NCBI RefSeq assembly: GCF_018127925.1
Contig: NZ_CP072348.1
Coordinates: forward strand, 69,501-133,500
Direction: 5' to 3'
Length of the DNA stretch: 64,000 nt
Source of the DNA: Prevotella melaninogenica
GTDB taxonomy: Bacteria; Bacteroidota; Bacteroidia; Bacteroidales; Bacteroidaceae
Shown here: piece by piece, positions 18,094 through 26,817 of the stretch
Numbering within the stretch: the first letter of the stretch is position 1
Layout: each line of letters begins with the position of its first letter
Program-made: the position numbers and the translations under genes
The notes under the pieces: generated by a model
What the model was told of the DNA's origin: nothing
Database searches by the model: none
Seen by the model: only the letters and a program-made list of their open reading frames with translations

Positions 18094-19434
18094 ATGAAAA
18101 TCATCATAGCAGGAGCATACGCCATAGGAACCTATTTGGCAAAACTACTTTCTCGTAATATGCAAGATATTGTACTCATGGATGAGGATCCAGAGAATCT
18201 GGAGAAAATCAGTAGTGAGTATGACTTGCTAACTATGGAATGTTCACCCACAAATATAAAGGGACTGAAAGAAGCAGGTGTCGAACATACCGACCTCTTT
18301 ATCGCTGTTACTCCAAGTGAATCAGCTAATATCGCATCTTGTGTTATGGCACATCAGTTGGGTGCTAAGAAGACTGTTGCACGTGTGGACAATCCTGAGT
18401 ATGTTGAAGAACAGAATAAGGAATTGTTCCGTCAGATGGGTGTCAGTGATATTATCTATCCAGAAATCCTTGCAGCAAGGGATATTATTAATGGATTGAA
18501 GATGTCATGGGTTCGCCAGCGATGGGATGTACATGATGGAGCATTGGTAATGTTGGGTATCAAATTGCGCGAAACTTGTGAGATACTCAACCGTCCTTTG
18601 AAAGATATTAGTGGTCCTGATGATCCTTATCATGTAGTCGCTATTAAGCGCAATGACGAGACGATTATTCCTGGAGGTAATGATACTTTGCAGTTATATG
18701 ACTTGGTTTATTTCATGACCACAAAGCAGTATATTCCGTATGTTCGTAAGATTGTTGGTAAGGAACAGTATGTTGATGTACAGAATGTTATCTTTATGGG
18801 CGGTGGTAAGACTGCTGCACGTGCCGTAAAGATGCTGCCTGAGTATATGAATGCGAAGATTATCGAGTTGAACCCTGCTCGTTGTGAGGTTCTGAACGAT
18901 GCCTTTAGTGAAGATAGATTGGTCATTAATGGTGATGGACGTGATATTGGATTGTTGCAAGAAGAAGGTATTCGTCATACACAAGCCTTTGTGGCTTTGA
19001 CCTCTAATGCTGAAACAAATATTTTGGCTTGTCTGACTGCTAAGCGACTGGGTGTTCGTAAGACGGTAGCATCCGTAGAAAACTTTGATTATGTTGGTAC
19101 AGCTGATGGTCTTGATATTGGTACTATTATCAATAAAAAGGCACTTGCTGCCAGCCATATTTATCAGATGATGCTTGATGCAAACGTAGCTAATGTAAAG
19201 TTTCTTATGTCTATCAATGCTGATGTGGCTGAATTCGTACCAAGTCCAGACTCAAAAATAACCCGAAAGGTTGTAAGAGAGTTAAATCTTCCTAAGGGAG
19301 TGACTATTGGTGGACTTGTAAGAAACAAAGAAGGAATGCTTGTTTCTGGTAATACACAGATTGAAGCAGGCGACTCTGTTGTGGTCTTCTGTTATAATGT
19401 TGATATGAAAAAGGTGGAGAAATTATTTATTTAA
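18094..19434 (+). CDS. trkA: Trk potassium uptake regulatory subunit TrkA
   Basis: A 446-aa protein with two TrkA-N (Rossmann) plus TrkA-C repeats. First half: MKIIIAGAYAIGTYLAKLLS, DMDxDP-like LMDEDPENLEKI. Second half: VIFMGGGKTAARAVKMLP. The nucleotide-binding glycines of the first domain read GAYAIG instead of GxGxxG, as in many Bacteroidetes TrkA. It forms the cytoplasmic ring gating TrkH. trkH begins 2 bases after its stop. Confidence 0.93.
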   Translation: MKIIIAGAYAIGTYLAKLLSRNMQDIVLMDEDPENLEKISSEYDLLTMECSPTNIKGLKEAGVEHTDLFIAVTPSESANIASCVMAHQLGAKKTVARVDNPEYVEEQNKELFRQMGVSDIIYPEILAARDIINGLKMSWVRQRWDVHDGALVMLGIKLRETCEILNRPLKDISGPDDPYHVVAIKRNDETIIPGGNDTLQLYDLVYFMTTKQYIPYVRKIVGKEQYVDVQNVIFMGGGKTAARAVKMLPEYMNAKIIELNPARCEVLNDAFSEDRLVINGDGRDIGLLQEEGIRHTQAFVALTSNAETNILACLTAKRLGVRKTVASVENFDYVGTADGLDIGTIINKKALAASHIYQMMLDANVANVKFLMSINADVAEFVPSPDSKITRKVVRELNLPKGVTIGGLVRNKEGMLVSGNTQIEAGDSVVVFCYNVDMKKVEKLFI

Positions 19435-19436
19435 CC

Positions 19437-20894
19437 ATGCTTAATCTGAAACTTATTTCCAAGATTCTTGGCTCCTTGTTATGGATAGAAGGCGTACTGA
19501 TGCTCAGCTGTCTATTCGTGTCTTTGTTTTATAATGGCAGTGACATTATACCATTCGTGTGGAGTATTCTCATAACAGTAGGTGCTGGTTTTATCTTCAG
19601 ACTGTTAGGTCGTCATGCTGACAACCTTTTAGGACGTCGTGATGCTTATTTTGTTGTAACGATATCTTGGATTCTTTTTACGATATTCGGTACACTCCCC
19701 TTTATGATTAGCGGAGGTATTGGGAGTTTCACTGATGCATTCTTTGAGGCTATGTCAGGCTTCACTACAACTGGTGCAACGATTATAGACTATCCTGAAC
19801 ATCTACCAAAAGGACTCCTTTTCTGGCGTTCATTGACACAATGGATTGGTGGATTGGGAATAGTATTCTTTACTATAGCCATTCTGCCTTCTATGGTGGG
19901 TGGTTCGGTAAAGGTCTTTGCGGCTGAAGCGACTGGTCCTATCAAGAGTAAGCTACATCCGCGACTAAGCACAAGTGCTAAGTGGATATGGGTAGTTTAT
20001 TTGGTTCTGACTACTGCTTGCATTCTATCATATAAGGTATGTGGTATGGGATGGTTTGATGCTTTCAACTATTCAATGACCAGTACTGCGACGGGTGGAT
20101 TCTCTACGGAGAGCGGTTCTATCACAACCTTTCACTCTCCAGCAGAGGAGTATGTCTGTGCATTATTCTGTTTCCTATCTGGTGTCAACTTCACATTGCT
20201 ATATGCCTCGGCAGCAGGATTAGATATTAAGAAGCTCATAAAGAATAGTGAGTTTCGTTTCTATACCATTATGGTACTCTCGTTTGCTGTCTTTGTTGCT
20301 TTTGAACTTGTTTATCGCAATCATTATGATATAGAGCATGCCTTCCGTAGTGCGCTCTTCCAAGTTGTTTCCTTTATAACAACGACAGGACTTTTCAGCG
20401 ATGATGCTGCTAAATGGCCTCATGTCACATGGGTTGTCTTGGCTGCTTGTATGTTCTTTGGCGGCTGTTCTGGTTCTACCAGTGGTGGTATCAAGAGTAT
20501 TCGTGGTGTGATGTTATTAAAGGTGGTGCGCAATGAGTTCCGTCAGATACTCCACCCTAATGCTGTCTTACCAATGAAGGTTGATGGAGTGAATATACCA
20601 CAGTCAAAGCGTGTAACACTTTTAGGTTTCATCGGACTTTATCTTATTTTGACACTCTTCTGTGCCTTTACGATGATCGCGGTTGGTATTGATAACACGA
20701 ATGCTATCACGATTACGTTGAGTTCTTTAGGTAATGTTGGCCCTACTTTGGGTATGGAAATTGGTCCTACAATGTCTTGGGCACAGCTACCAGACTTGGC
20801 AAAGTGGATTTGTTCCTTCCTCATGCTCGTAGGTCGTTTGGAACTTTTTACGGTCTTAGTACTCTTTTCCCCAGCTTTCTGGAAGGAAAACTAA
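19437..20894 (+). CDS. trkH: Trk potassium uptake channel TrkH
   Basis: A 485-aa membrane protein with ten or more hydrophobic segments arranged as four membrane-pore-membrane units. The selectivity-filter-like segments TTTGATII, TATGGFST, TTTGLFS and SLGNVGPTLG are all visible. It conducts K+ across the inner membrane with TrkA, encoded immediately upstream. The gene is complete and is followed by a 438-base intergenic region containing 22-bp array B. Confidence 0.94.
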   Translation: MLNLKLISKILGSLLWIEGVLMLSCLFVSLFYNGSDIIPFVWSILITVGAGFIFRLLGRHADNLLGRRDAYFVVTISWILFTIFGTLPFMISGGIGSFTDAFFEAMSGFTTTGATIIDYPEHLPKGLLFWRSLTQWIGGLGIVFFTIAILPSMVGGSVKVFAAEATGPIKSKLHPRLSTSAKWIWVVYLVLTTACILSYKVCGMGWFDAFNYSMTSTATGGFSTESGSITTFHSPAEEYVCALFCFLSGVNFTLLYASAAGLDIKKLIKNSEFRFYTIMVLSFAVFVAFELVYRNHYDIEHAFRSALFQVVSFITTTGLFSDDAAKWPHVTWVVLAACMFFGGCSGSTSGGIKSIRGVMLLKVVRNEFRQILHPNAVLPMKVDGVNIPQSKRVTLLGFIGLYLILTLFCAFTMIAVGIDNTNAITITLSSLGNVGPTLGMEIGPTMSWAQLPDLAKWICSFLMLVGRLELFTVLVLFSPAFWKEN

Positions 20895-20989
20895 GGTAGG
20901 TAAAAGCCTGAGTTTGGGTTATAGTTCTATCTACATTGATACTTTCTAAAGGCTTTTAGCATTCCTTCATTTCCAACGTTGGTGAATTA

Positions 20990-21099
20990 TTTTCATGAAA
21001 AGAAATATTTATTTTCACGAAAGAAAATATTTCTTTTCATGAAGAAAAATGTTTATTATCGTGAAAGGAAAGTGTTGATAGCTGAAAATGCTTTCTATC
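20990..21099. repeat. 22-bp array B (TTTCATGAAA palindromes)
   Basis: Units at 20990, 21012, 21034 and 21056 are each exactly 22 bp, with a degenerate fifth at 21078. Each begins with a variant of TTTTCAYGAAA and ends in an A/T-rich ATATTTA-type half. Position within the unit and general design (palindrome plus A/T half) parallel array A, but the sequence differs. The rest of 20895-21332 holds only the promoter at 21267. Confidence 0.88.
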
Positions 21100-21266
21100 T
21101 CCCCTAACTTCTCTTTTAGTTATATAGCGTATTATATGTTATCAAAAGCACTTTATTTTGTCTACAAACAGGGGTAAATTCTTTAAAATAAATAACATAA
21201 ACGGATCATACAACTTTCTTATTACTCTTTTAACAGTAATTGTGTTGGAAATAAGTTGATAATGTG

Positions 21267-21274
21267 TAAATTTG
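21267..21274 (+). promoter_or_regulatory. Promoter -7 box of the DUF4840-like gene
   Basis: TAAATTTG, 41 bases before the ATG at 21316. Confidence 0.6.
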
Positions 21275-21332
21275 TGACCAATAAACTTAAATATAATAAC
21301 CAAAACGTACTATAAATGAAAAGAACAAACTA

Positions 21333-21938
21333 TTGATTTTATTTGTTGCACTTATAGCAACATTGTCATTTTCTTCTTGTTTGAATGACGATTATGATGA
21401 ACAGGCAAAACGTAACCGCCCAACAGTAGAAGAGTTGAAGGCTGCAAGCCATACTATTCAAGGTCTTTATCATGGTAAACTTTCGAGATATGGCCTAAAC
21501 GAACGGGAACAACTTGAAAGAAAAGATTCTGTGAATACGACTTGGGAAATCAAAGATGACACAACACTTATTATCAAAAATATCCCAACTAAGATGTTGA
21601 CGGCAAGTATTATTGATACTGACTTGAAGCAAGCTATTGAGGCTTTGCCAAATCAGGAAATCAAATGTGCTATTAGCGTATTCAACGTGAAACCAATCCT
21701 CTTTTATATTGCTCCTTATCGTTTGGATTTAGGCAAGATTACTTATGGGGGTAAAACTCATGATGTAGCTGTAGCTTTCCTTTTCAAGAATAATTATACC
21801 TATGGCGGTTATGATGCAGATCGTAAGGTGGTTGGTGCTCGCCTTTTAGAGGCAGGAATGGTTGTTGATGGTGTCTTCGACAAGTCTGTTAGTAAGGGTG
21901 TTGACTATTTCTTTCTTGCTTCTGAACCAAGAGTATAA
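21333..21938 (+). CDS. DUF4840-like lipoprotein with a disturbed start
   Basis: A lipoprotein whose lipobox FSSC lies 17 residues into this frame and whose C-terminal part (IAPYRLDLGKITYGGKTHDVAVAFLFKNNYTYGG) I associate with the Bacteroidales family DUF4840. The frame opens only at a TTG (21333). The natural ATG (21316, MKRTNY) is out of frame by one base and meets TGA after six codons; inserting a single base near 21331 would join it to the reading frame and restore a normal basic N-terminus before the hydrophobic stretch. So the gene may be frameshifted, or may start at TTG with a truncated signal peptide. Function unknown. Confidence 0.7.
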   Translation: MILFVALIATLSFSSCLNDDYDEQAKRNRPTVEELKAASHTIQGLYHGKLSRYGLNEREQLERKDSVNTTWEIKDDTTLIIKNIPTKMLTASIIDTDLKQAIEALPNQEIKCAISVFNVKPILFYIAPYRLDLGKITYGGKTHDVAVAFLFKNNYTYGGYDADRKVVGARLLEAGMVVDGVFDKSVSKGVDYFFLASEPRV

Positions 21939-22019
21939 TATGTATATAATAGAATAAACGAAAGTCTGGGATTTTTTTTCAGAGATTCTCGGACTTTTGT
22001 TTTCTATAATGGTCTAATC

Positions 22020-22183
22020 GTAACTATTCAGCGATAAGATGTATAAACTATTATTGATTATCAGTAAGTTACATAAATAGACACAGACAAATTCTAATAA
22101 AGAATGTCTTTTCGAGACTTTTTGCCACAATATTAAGCTCATAAGTTCTTGATATTCAACGTTTATTATCGCTGAATAGTTAC
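22020..22183. mobile_element. Short element with perfect 18-bp inverted ends (MITE candidate)
   Basis: gtaactattcagcgataa (22020-22037) is repeated exactly in inverted orientation at 22166-22183. The 164-bp element contains no ORF and a small internal hairpin. No clear target duplication is seen. It lies upstream of the promoter of the 188-aa secreted protein. Confidence 0.7.
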
Positions 22184-22237
22184 CGTTAATTTATGATAAA
22201 ATTAAAGTATGTTTTATATTTTGTCAACTTTAATTTG

Positions 22238-22245
22238 TAAATTTG
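22238..22245 (+). promoter_or_regulatory. Promoter -7 box of the 188-aa secreted protein
   Basis: TAAATTTG, 27 bases before the ATG; it closely resembles the promoter at 21267. Confidence 0.6.
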
Positions 22246-22271
22246 AGAACTAATAATAATAATTCAATCAT

Positions 22272-22838
22272 ATGAAAAAGTCTATTTTTACAATGTTGTT
22301 CCTGCTGTTAGGTATGACAACATCTTTTGCACAAAAAGTATCTGTTCCAGAGCCAGAGTTTGCAGACCAGACTTACCTGCTTACTTCCGACACAGAGTAT
22401 CAGAAGTTACCACGTGAGTCAGGTATTATTAAAAGTAAGGCTGGTGCTTCGTTGTATCTTGTTGGTATTGGAAAAGTAAAAACACGTATTACTTTGAGTG
22501 GTCCTACTTCATCTGTAACAGTACCTGCTGGTAAGGATGTCCGCCTTATTATTAAGGCTGCAAATAACTCAACCGATCCAGAGTCATTTATTAATATTTT
22601 CCCATTCGAGGTGAAGGGTAAGGAACGTAGAGCGCAGTTGGCTGAAGCTGGAACACTGTCTGCGACCAAGACAAACTCTCTCGGACAGATTTCTTTTAAG
22701 GCCAAGAAATATAGACAGAGTTCTTACTATATCGTTATTGAGAATCTAAAACCAGGTGAGTATGGTATCTCTTTGGGTGATCCTGACAAACGAAATGAAA
22801 AGAATGATATGAAAATAACAACCTTCAGTGTAAAATAA
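22272..22838 (+). CDS. Secreted hypothetical protein, 188 aa
   Basis: Signal peptide residues 1-20 (TSFAQ-K). The mature protein appears to be an all-beta domain: GASLYLVGIGKVKTRITLSGP, VTVPAGKDVRLIIKAANNSTDPESFINIFPFEVKGKERRAQLAE and YYIVIENLKPGEYGISLG. The phrase 'pGeYgi' in the last third is typical of Ig-like or jelly-roll domains. It has a dedicated promoter and a strong terminator, so it is a single-gene unit. I do not recognise the family. Confidence 0.72.
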   Translation: MKKSIFTMLFLLLGMTTSFAQKVSVPEPEFADQTYLLTSDTEYQKLPRESGIIKSKAGASLYLVGIGKVKTRITLSGPTSSVTVPAGKDVRLIIKAANNSTDPESFINIFPFEVKGKERRAQLAEAGTLSATKTNSLGQISFKAKKYRQSSYYIVIENLKPGEYGISLGDPDKRNEKNDMKITTFSVK

Positions 22839-22862
22839 GGCTGTTGTATTTGGATATAATGT

Positions 22863-22906
22863 GGCTGTGTCAACATTCTTATAATGAGTGTTGGCACAGC
22901 CTTTTT
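22863..22906 (+). terminator. Terminator after the 188-aa protein
   Basis: ggctgtgtcaac (22863-22874) pairs with gttggcacagcc (22890-22901) with one mismatch, followed by TTTTTA. Confidence 0.85.
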
Positions 22907-23009
22907 ATTTCTTGATTAAGTAGGATTTATCATACTTAAAGGATATAATTACGCGGGAATAATGGTATATGTTGTCGCTAATTCTGCCATTCTGTCAGTC
23001 TTCCCCTGT

Positions 23010-23024
23010 TGGCACGTCATTTGT
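23010..23024 (+). promoter_or_regulatory. Sigma54-like promoter motif upstream of dnaK
   Basis: TGGCAC (23010-23015), five bases, then TTGT (23021-23024) approximates the -24/-12 consensus TGGCAC-N5-TTGC. The stretch also holds an inverted repeat cgtcatt/aatgacg (23015-23021, 23038-23044). No TAnnTTTG box or CIRCE element was noticed. Confidence 0.4.
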
Positions 23025-23144
23025 CTAATAATTGGCGAATGACGCTGTTAGTAACAGTTACAGACGATATAAGTCTGATGATACTGTGATGGACAGTTGT
23101 TAATAACTGAATACGAATAATAATAAAAAAAAAGATATACAATT

Positions 23145-25049
23145 ATGGGAAAGATTATTGGAATTGACTTAGGAACAACAAACTCTTGTGTTGCTGTATT
23201 TGAAGGTAATGAGCCAGTGGTAATCGCTAACAGTGAAGGTAAGCGTACTACACCTTCTATCGTGGGTTTCGTTGAAGGCGGCGAGCGTAAGGTGGGTGAT
23301 CCTGCTAAGCGTCAGGCTATCACAAACCCAGAGAAGACCATTTACTCTATTAAGCGTTTCATGGGTGAGACTTACGCACAGTGTCAGAAAGAGGCTGAGC
23401 GTGTTCCATTTAAGGTTGTTAATGAGGGTGGTTATCCACGAGTTCAGATTGACGACCGTAAATATACTCCACAGGAGATTTCTGCAATGATTCTGCAGAA
23501 GATGAAGAAGACAGCTGAGGACTACCTCGGTCAAGAAGTAACTGATGCAGTTATCACCGTACCTGCTTACTTCTCTGACTCACAGCGTCAGGCAACTAAG
23601 GAAGCTGGTCAGATTGCTGGACTTAACGTACAGCGCATCGTGAATGAGCCTACTGCTGCAGCACTTGCTTATGGTGTTGACAAGGCTAACAAAGATATGA
23701 AGATTGCCGTGTTCGACCTTGGTGGTGGTACATTCGATATCTCTATCCTTGAGTTCGGTGGCGGTGTATTCGAGGTTCTTTCTACGAATGGTGATACTCA
23801 CCTTGGTGGTGACGACTTCGATCAGGTAATCATCGATTGGCTCGCTGACGGCTTCAAGTCTGAGGAGGGTATCGACTTGAGAAAGGACCCAATGGCAATG
23901 CAGCGTTTGAAGGAGGCTGCTGAGAAGGCTAAGATTGAATTGTCAAGCTCTTCTTCTACTGAGATTAACTTGCCTTACATCACTGCTGAAGGTGGTGTAC
24001 CAAAGCACTTGGTAAAGACCTTGACCCGTTCACAGTTTGAGCAGTTGGCACACAGCCTTATTCAGGCTTGTCTTGTTCCTTGCCAGAACGCTATCCGTGA
24101 TGCTAAGTTGCAGACATCAGATATCGATGAGGTTATCCTCGTAGGTGGTTCAAGCCGTATCCCTGCTGTGCAGACATTGGTAAAGAACTACTTTGGTAAG
24201 GAGCCTTCAAAGGGTGTTAACCCTGATGAGGTGGTTGCTGTTGGTGCAGCTATTCAGGGTGCTATCCTCAACAAGGAAAGTGGTGTGGGCGATATCGTAT
24301 TGCTTGATGTTACTCCATTGACCCTCGGTATTGAGACAATGGGTGGTGTCATGACAAAGCTCATCGATGCAAACTCTACCATTCCTTGCAAGAAGAGCGA
24401 GGTGTTCTCTACTGCAGCTGACAACCAGACAGAGGTTACTATCCACGTTCTGCAGGGTGAGCGTCCAATGGCAGCACAGAACAAGTCAATCGGTCAGTTC
24501 AACCTGACAGGTATTGCTCCTGCTCGTCGTGGTGTACCACAGATTGAGGTAACATTCGACATCGATGCCAACGGTATCCTCAACGTATCTGCTAAGGATA
24601 AGGCAACAGGTAAGGAGCAGAGCATCCGCATCGAGGCTTCAAGCGGTTTGAGTGAGGAGGAAATCAATCGTATGAAGGCTGAGGCTGAGCAGAACGCCGA
24701 GAACGACAAGAAAGAGCGTGAGAAGATTGACAAGCTGAATCAGGCTGACTCAATGATCTTCACCACCGAGAACTTCTTGAAGGACAACGGTGATAAGATT
24801 CCAGCCGACCAGAAGTCAGGTATCGAGTCTGCTCTCCAGCAGCTCCGTGACGCTCACAAGTCAGCTGACGTTGCAGCAATCGACACAGCTATCAACAACC
24901 TCAACACCGTTATGCAGGCAGCATCACAGCAGATGTATAGCCAAGCAGGTGCACAGGCAGGTCCTCAGCCGGGCGCAGATGCTGGCCAGCAGGAGCAGCC
25001 AAAGCAGGATGATACCATCCAAGATGCTGACTTTGAGGAGGTGAAGTAA
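23145..25049 (+). CDS. dnaK: Chaperone DnaK (Hsp70)
   Basis: A full-length 634-aa Hsp70. The ATPase domain starts [13 protein letters not shown], with the phosphate-2 motif [17 protein letters not shown] and the adenosine motif [14 protein letters not shown]; the linker [14 protein letters not shown] leads to the substrate-binding domain (about 390-505) and a helical lid with a Gln/Gly-rich tail ending in acidic residues. It folds and protects proteins in the cytosol with DnaJ and GrpE, neither of which is in the window. It is a single-gene unit with terminator 25069-25110. Codon bias indicates high expression. Confidence 0.97.
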   Translation: MGKIIGIDLGTTNSCVAVFEGNEPVVIANSEGKRTTPSIVGFVEGGERKVGDPAKRQAITNPEKTIYSIKRFMGETYAQCQKEAERVPFKVVNEGGYPRVQIDDRKYTPQEISAMILQKMKKTAEDYLGQEVTDAVITVPAYFSDSQRQATKEAGQIAGLNVQRIVNEPTAAALAYGVDKANKDMKIAVFDLGGGTFDISILEFGGGVFEVLSTNGDTHLGGDDFDQVIIDWLADGFKSEEGIDLRKDPMAMQRLKEAAEKAKIELSSSSSTEINLPYITAEGGVPKHLVKTLTRSQFEQLAHSLIQACLVPCQNAIRDAKLQTSDIDEVILVGGSSRIPAVQTLVKNYFGKEPSKGVNPDEVVAVGAAIQGAILNKESGVGDIVLLDVTPLTLGIETMGGVMTKLIDANSTIPCKKSEVFSTAADNQTEVTIHVLQGERPMAAQNKSIGQFNLTGIAPARRGVPQIEVTFDIDANGILNVSAKDKATGKEQSIRIEASSGLSEEEINRMKAEAEQNAENDKKEREKIDKLNQADSMIFTTENFLKDNGDKIPADQKSGIESALQQLRDAHKSADVAAIDTAINNLNTVMQAASQQMYSQAGAQAGPQPGADAGQQEQPKQDDTIQDADFEEVK

Positions 25050-25068
25050 AATAGGATAAATAACTTTA

Positions 25069-25110
25069 AAGCCTTGATAGCTTATAATGATGAGCTATTG
25101 GGGCTTTTTT
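25069..25110 (+). terminator. Terminator of dnaK
   Basis: aagccttgatagct (25069-25082) pairs imperfectly with agctattggggctt (25093-25106), followed by TTTTTT. Confidence 0.85.
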
Positions 25111-25124
25111 AATGAATAATCGAT

Positions 25125-25988
25125 ATGACACGTTTTTCTGAGCGATACGGTTATGTAAAACCATCTGAAGTCTTAATCAGGGAAGGTATGCCTCTTAGTA
25201 TTCAAAATGCGATATGTACATGTTTCGATAAATTGAAAATTTTTCTCCAAAGGCAAATGGGTGATAACGCCAGAGGAGTTGCGGAATACAAAACATTAGA
25301 GAAATATTTATGGGTTTATTTTCTCAATAATCGGGAAGCTTACTTCAGTTATCATAATTCTGTGGCAACAGATTTCTTGGAAGATGATAATGCATTATGG
25401 TTTAAGAAACTCGATTTAGTAGAAGTGGCTATCAAGTATCTTTTTAACCGAGAATCGCAATTAGAGGAATATTATCGAGTCAAAGGTTCAGTGGCAGAAG
25501 CCTTTACTACTGTATTAAATTCCCACTTTGAACGTCTCAACTTCGCTTATCGTGTAGTCGATAAAGAAATAGTGGAAATAACATCGAAAGAGGAAATTGC
25601 CGCAATAGAAGATGCTTTGCAAGACTCAACCGCTAACATAAAAATGCATCTTAGTAAGGCATTAGAACTCTACGCAAAACGACCTGAAGGAGATTATTCC
25701 AACTCCATTAAAGAATCAATATCAGCCGTAGAAGCATATTGTCGAGAAAAGACCAATGAGAATACATTGGGGAAAGCACTAAACCATTTAGAAACAAAAG
25801 GTATATCACTTCCTAAGGTGTTAAAAGAGGCTTTTGAGAAGTTATATGCCTACACAAATCAAGGTAGTACAGGTATTCGTCATGCATTAATGGACCAAGA
25901 TGGTACTTATGTGCCAAGTAGGGATGAAGCTTTGTTTATGCTTGTTTCATGTAGTGCCTTTATTAATTACCTAAGCAAGAAAATTTAA
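25125..25988 (+). CDS. AbiJ N-terminal-domain-4-like protein
   Basis: A 287-aa protein starting TRFSERYGYVKPSEVLIREGMP, the opening I associate with the AbiJ_NTD4 domain found in abortive-infection and other defence proteins. It is followed by a charged helical middle. The C-terminal third (about 185-287: KALELYAKRPEGDYSNSIKESISAVEAYCR, GIRHALMDQDG) looks like a HEPN-type helical bundle: the RHALMD segment resembles the R-x4-6-H-type active site in relaxed form. It lies between dnaK and repeat-rich DNA, in the start of the accessory zone. A defence or RNase role is inferred from the domain only. Confidence 0.7.
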   Translation: MTRFSERYGYVKPSEVLIREGMPLSIQNAICTCFDKLKIFLQRQMGDNARGVAEYKTLEKYLWVYFLNNREAYFSYHNSVATDFLEDDNALWFKKLDLVEVAIKYLFNRESQLEEYYRVKGSVAEAFTTVLNSHFERLNFAYRVVDKEIVEITSKEEIAAIEDALQDSTANIKMHLSKALELYAKRPEGDYSNSIKESISAVEAYCREKTNENTLGKALNHLETKGISLPKVLKEAFEKLYAYTNQGSTGIRHALMDQDGTYVPSRDEALFMLVSCSAFINYLSKKI

Positions 25989-26002
25989 TGAGACATGAAT
26001 CT

Positions 26003-26119
26003 ATGACCCTTGAACAATACAACCAACTACTCTACGACTACGCACACTGTGCTGGCACTCACTGCGAGAAAGTCAGCCAGTGCTTACGCTACACCGCTAG
26101 TGAAGGTGTATATCAATAA
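26003..26119 (+). pseudogene. Truncated DUF6078-like fragment, 38 aa
   Basis: The frame from ATG 26003 reads MTLEQYNQLLYDYAHC...CEKVSQCLRYTAS and ends TAA at 26117-26119. The Cys-x4-Cys-x5-CLRY core matches the N-terminus of the full-length protein at 31825-32250 (WAVC...CILKEQCLRYYAG). Only the first quarter remains; repeats follow. Read here as a remnant, though a functional short version cannot be excluded. Confidence 0.55.
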
Positions 26120-26125
26120 GCATAA

Positions 26126-26159
26126 AACTGAATGCTCCTTCGAGGGGCATCCAGTTTTG
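26126..26159 (+). terminator. Hairpin after the DUF6078 fragment
   Basis: aactgaatgctcc and aggggcatccagtt pair around a ttcg loop, followed by ttg. Confidence 0.65.
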
Positions 26160-26173
26160 CAACACAAGCCAAG

Positions 26174-26329
26174 CCACAAGATCTGCGTATCCAATAAAGA
26201 CCAAGTGTCTAGCTTTCCGGCATGGGTTCTCAACTTGTGTCTAGCTAGTAGACTTACAAAAAGACTGTCTACTTATTCAGCCAATATAACAAAAAAGTGT
26301 CTAGCCAAATCAGGAAAAGTCATTCAGAA
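26174..26329. repeat. 32-bp unit repeat block, copy 2
   Basis: TGTCTAGC/TGTCTACT unit starts lie at 26206, 26238, 26266 and 26298 (spacings 32, 28, 32), preceded by a unit at 26174 that aligns well with the unit at 6974. The tail CAAATCAGGAAA...AGTCAT also recurs after copy 1 (7157-7187). A 109-aa ORF spans it but looks fortuitous. Confidence 0.7.
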
Positions 26330-26430
26330 CCTTCGTTAAGCGGATAACTGCAGTTTTTACAGTATGTCATAATTATATTATTTTGAAATTAGAGGTTGCT
26401 ATCCGTTAATTTGAATCCGATATCTTTATA

Positions 26431-26778
26431 TTAATAGCATCTTGAGCAGGAACGATAACCTTCGCTTCGTGCGGAACTTAAAGATATACGGGAATAGTTC
26501 CCACGCCATAATGCTGGACATGATGGTGTGGAATGGTAACAAGAACCTGTGGGGGTGATATACACGGTTTGTCCTATGCTGGCTGAGCGAGTTGATCGAT
26601 TCTTACGAGTTTTATACTTACGTGTTTTCGAACGTTTGTGAGTTTTTCTTCCACTATGCTTCTTCTGTTTCTGTATGCTGATAGATTCAGTATTGGTGGT
26701 AGAAGTTGTTTCATACGTGAAACTGCTGGTTCCAATTAGAGTTACCGCAACTAAAAGGATAGAAAGTAAATGTTTCAT
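26431..26778 (-). CDS. Exported basic protein with a Cys-rich C-terminal domain
   Basis: A 115-aa protein from ATG 26778 (MKHLLSILLVAV signal peptide). The longer frame starting at 26820 would lie upstream of the predicted transcription start, which decides the start. A Ser/Thr-rich and then strongly basic linker (about 35-70) leads to a 45-residue domain with GSCYHSTPSCPALW...ISLSSARSEGYRSCSRCY. The pattern YH..sCp.l......i.l..A...GY..C..C is the small putative metal-binding domain often found at the end of secreted nucleases; here there is no nuclease part. DNA or peptidoglycan attachment is speculation. Confidence 0.72.
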   Translation of the reverse strand: MKHLLSILLVAVTLIGTSSFTYETTSTTNTESISIQKQKKHSGRKTHKRSKTRKYKTRKNRSTRSASIGQTVYITPTGSCYHSTPSCPALWRGNYSRISLSSARSEGYRSCSRCY

Positions 26779-26817
26779 AACTTTGCTTATGTTTGTTATT
26801 AATAAAGATTGTATCTG

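Noticed and set aside
26010-26339. 109-aa ORF overlapping the 32-bp block
   Set aside because: It starts inside another frame of the DUF6078-like fragment, has low-complexity Thr/Lys/Ser composition and coincides with non-coding repeats that have no ORF at the homologous locus (7.0 kb).
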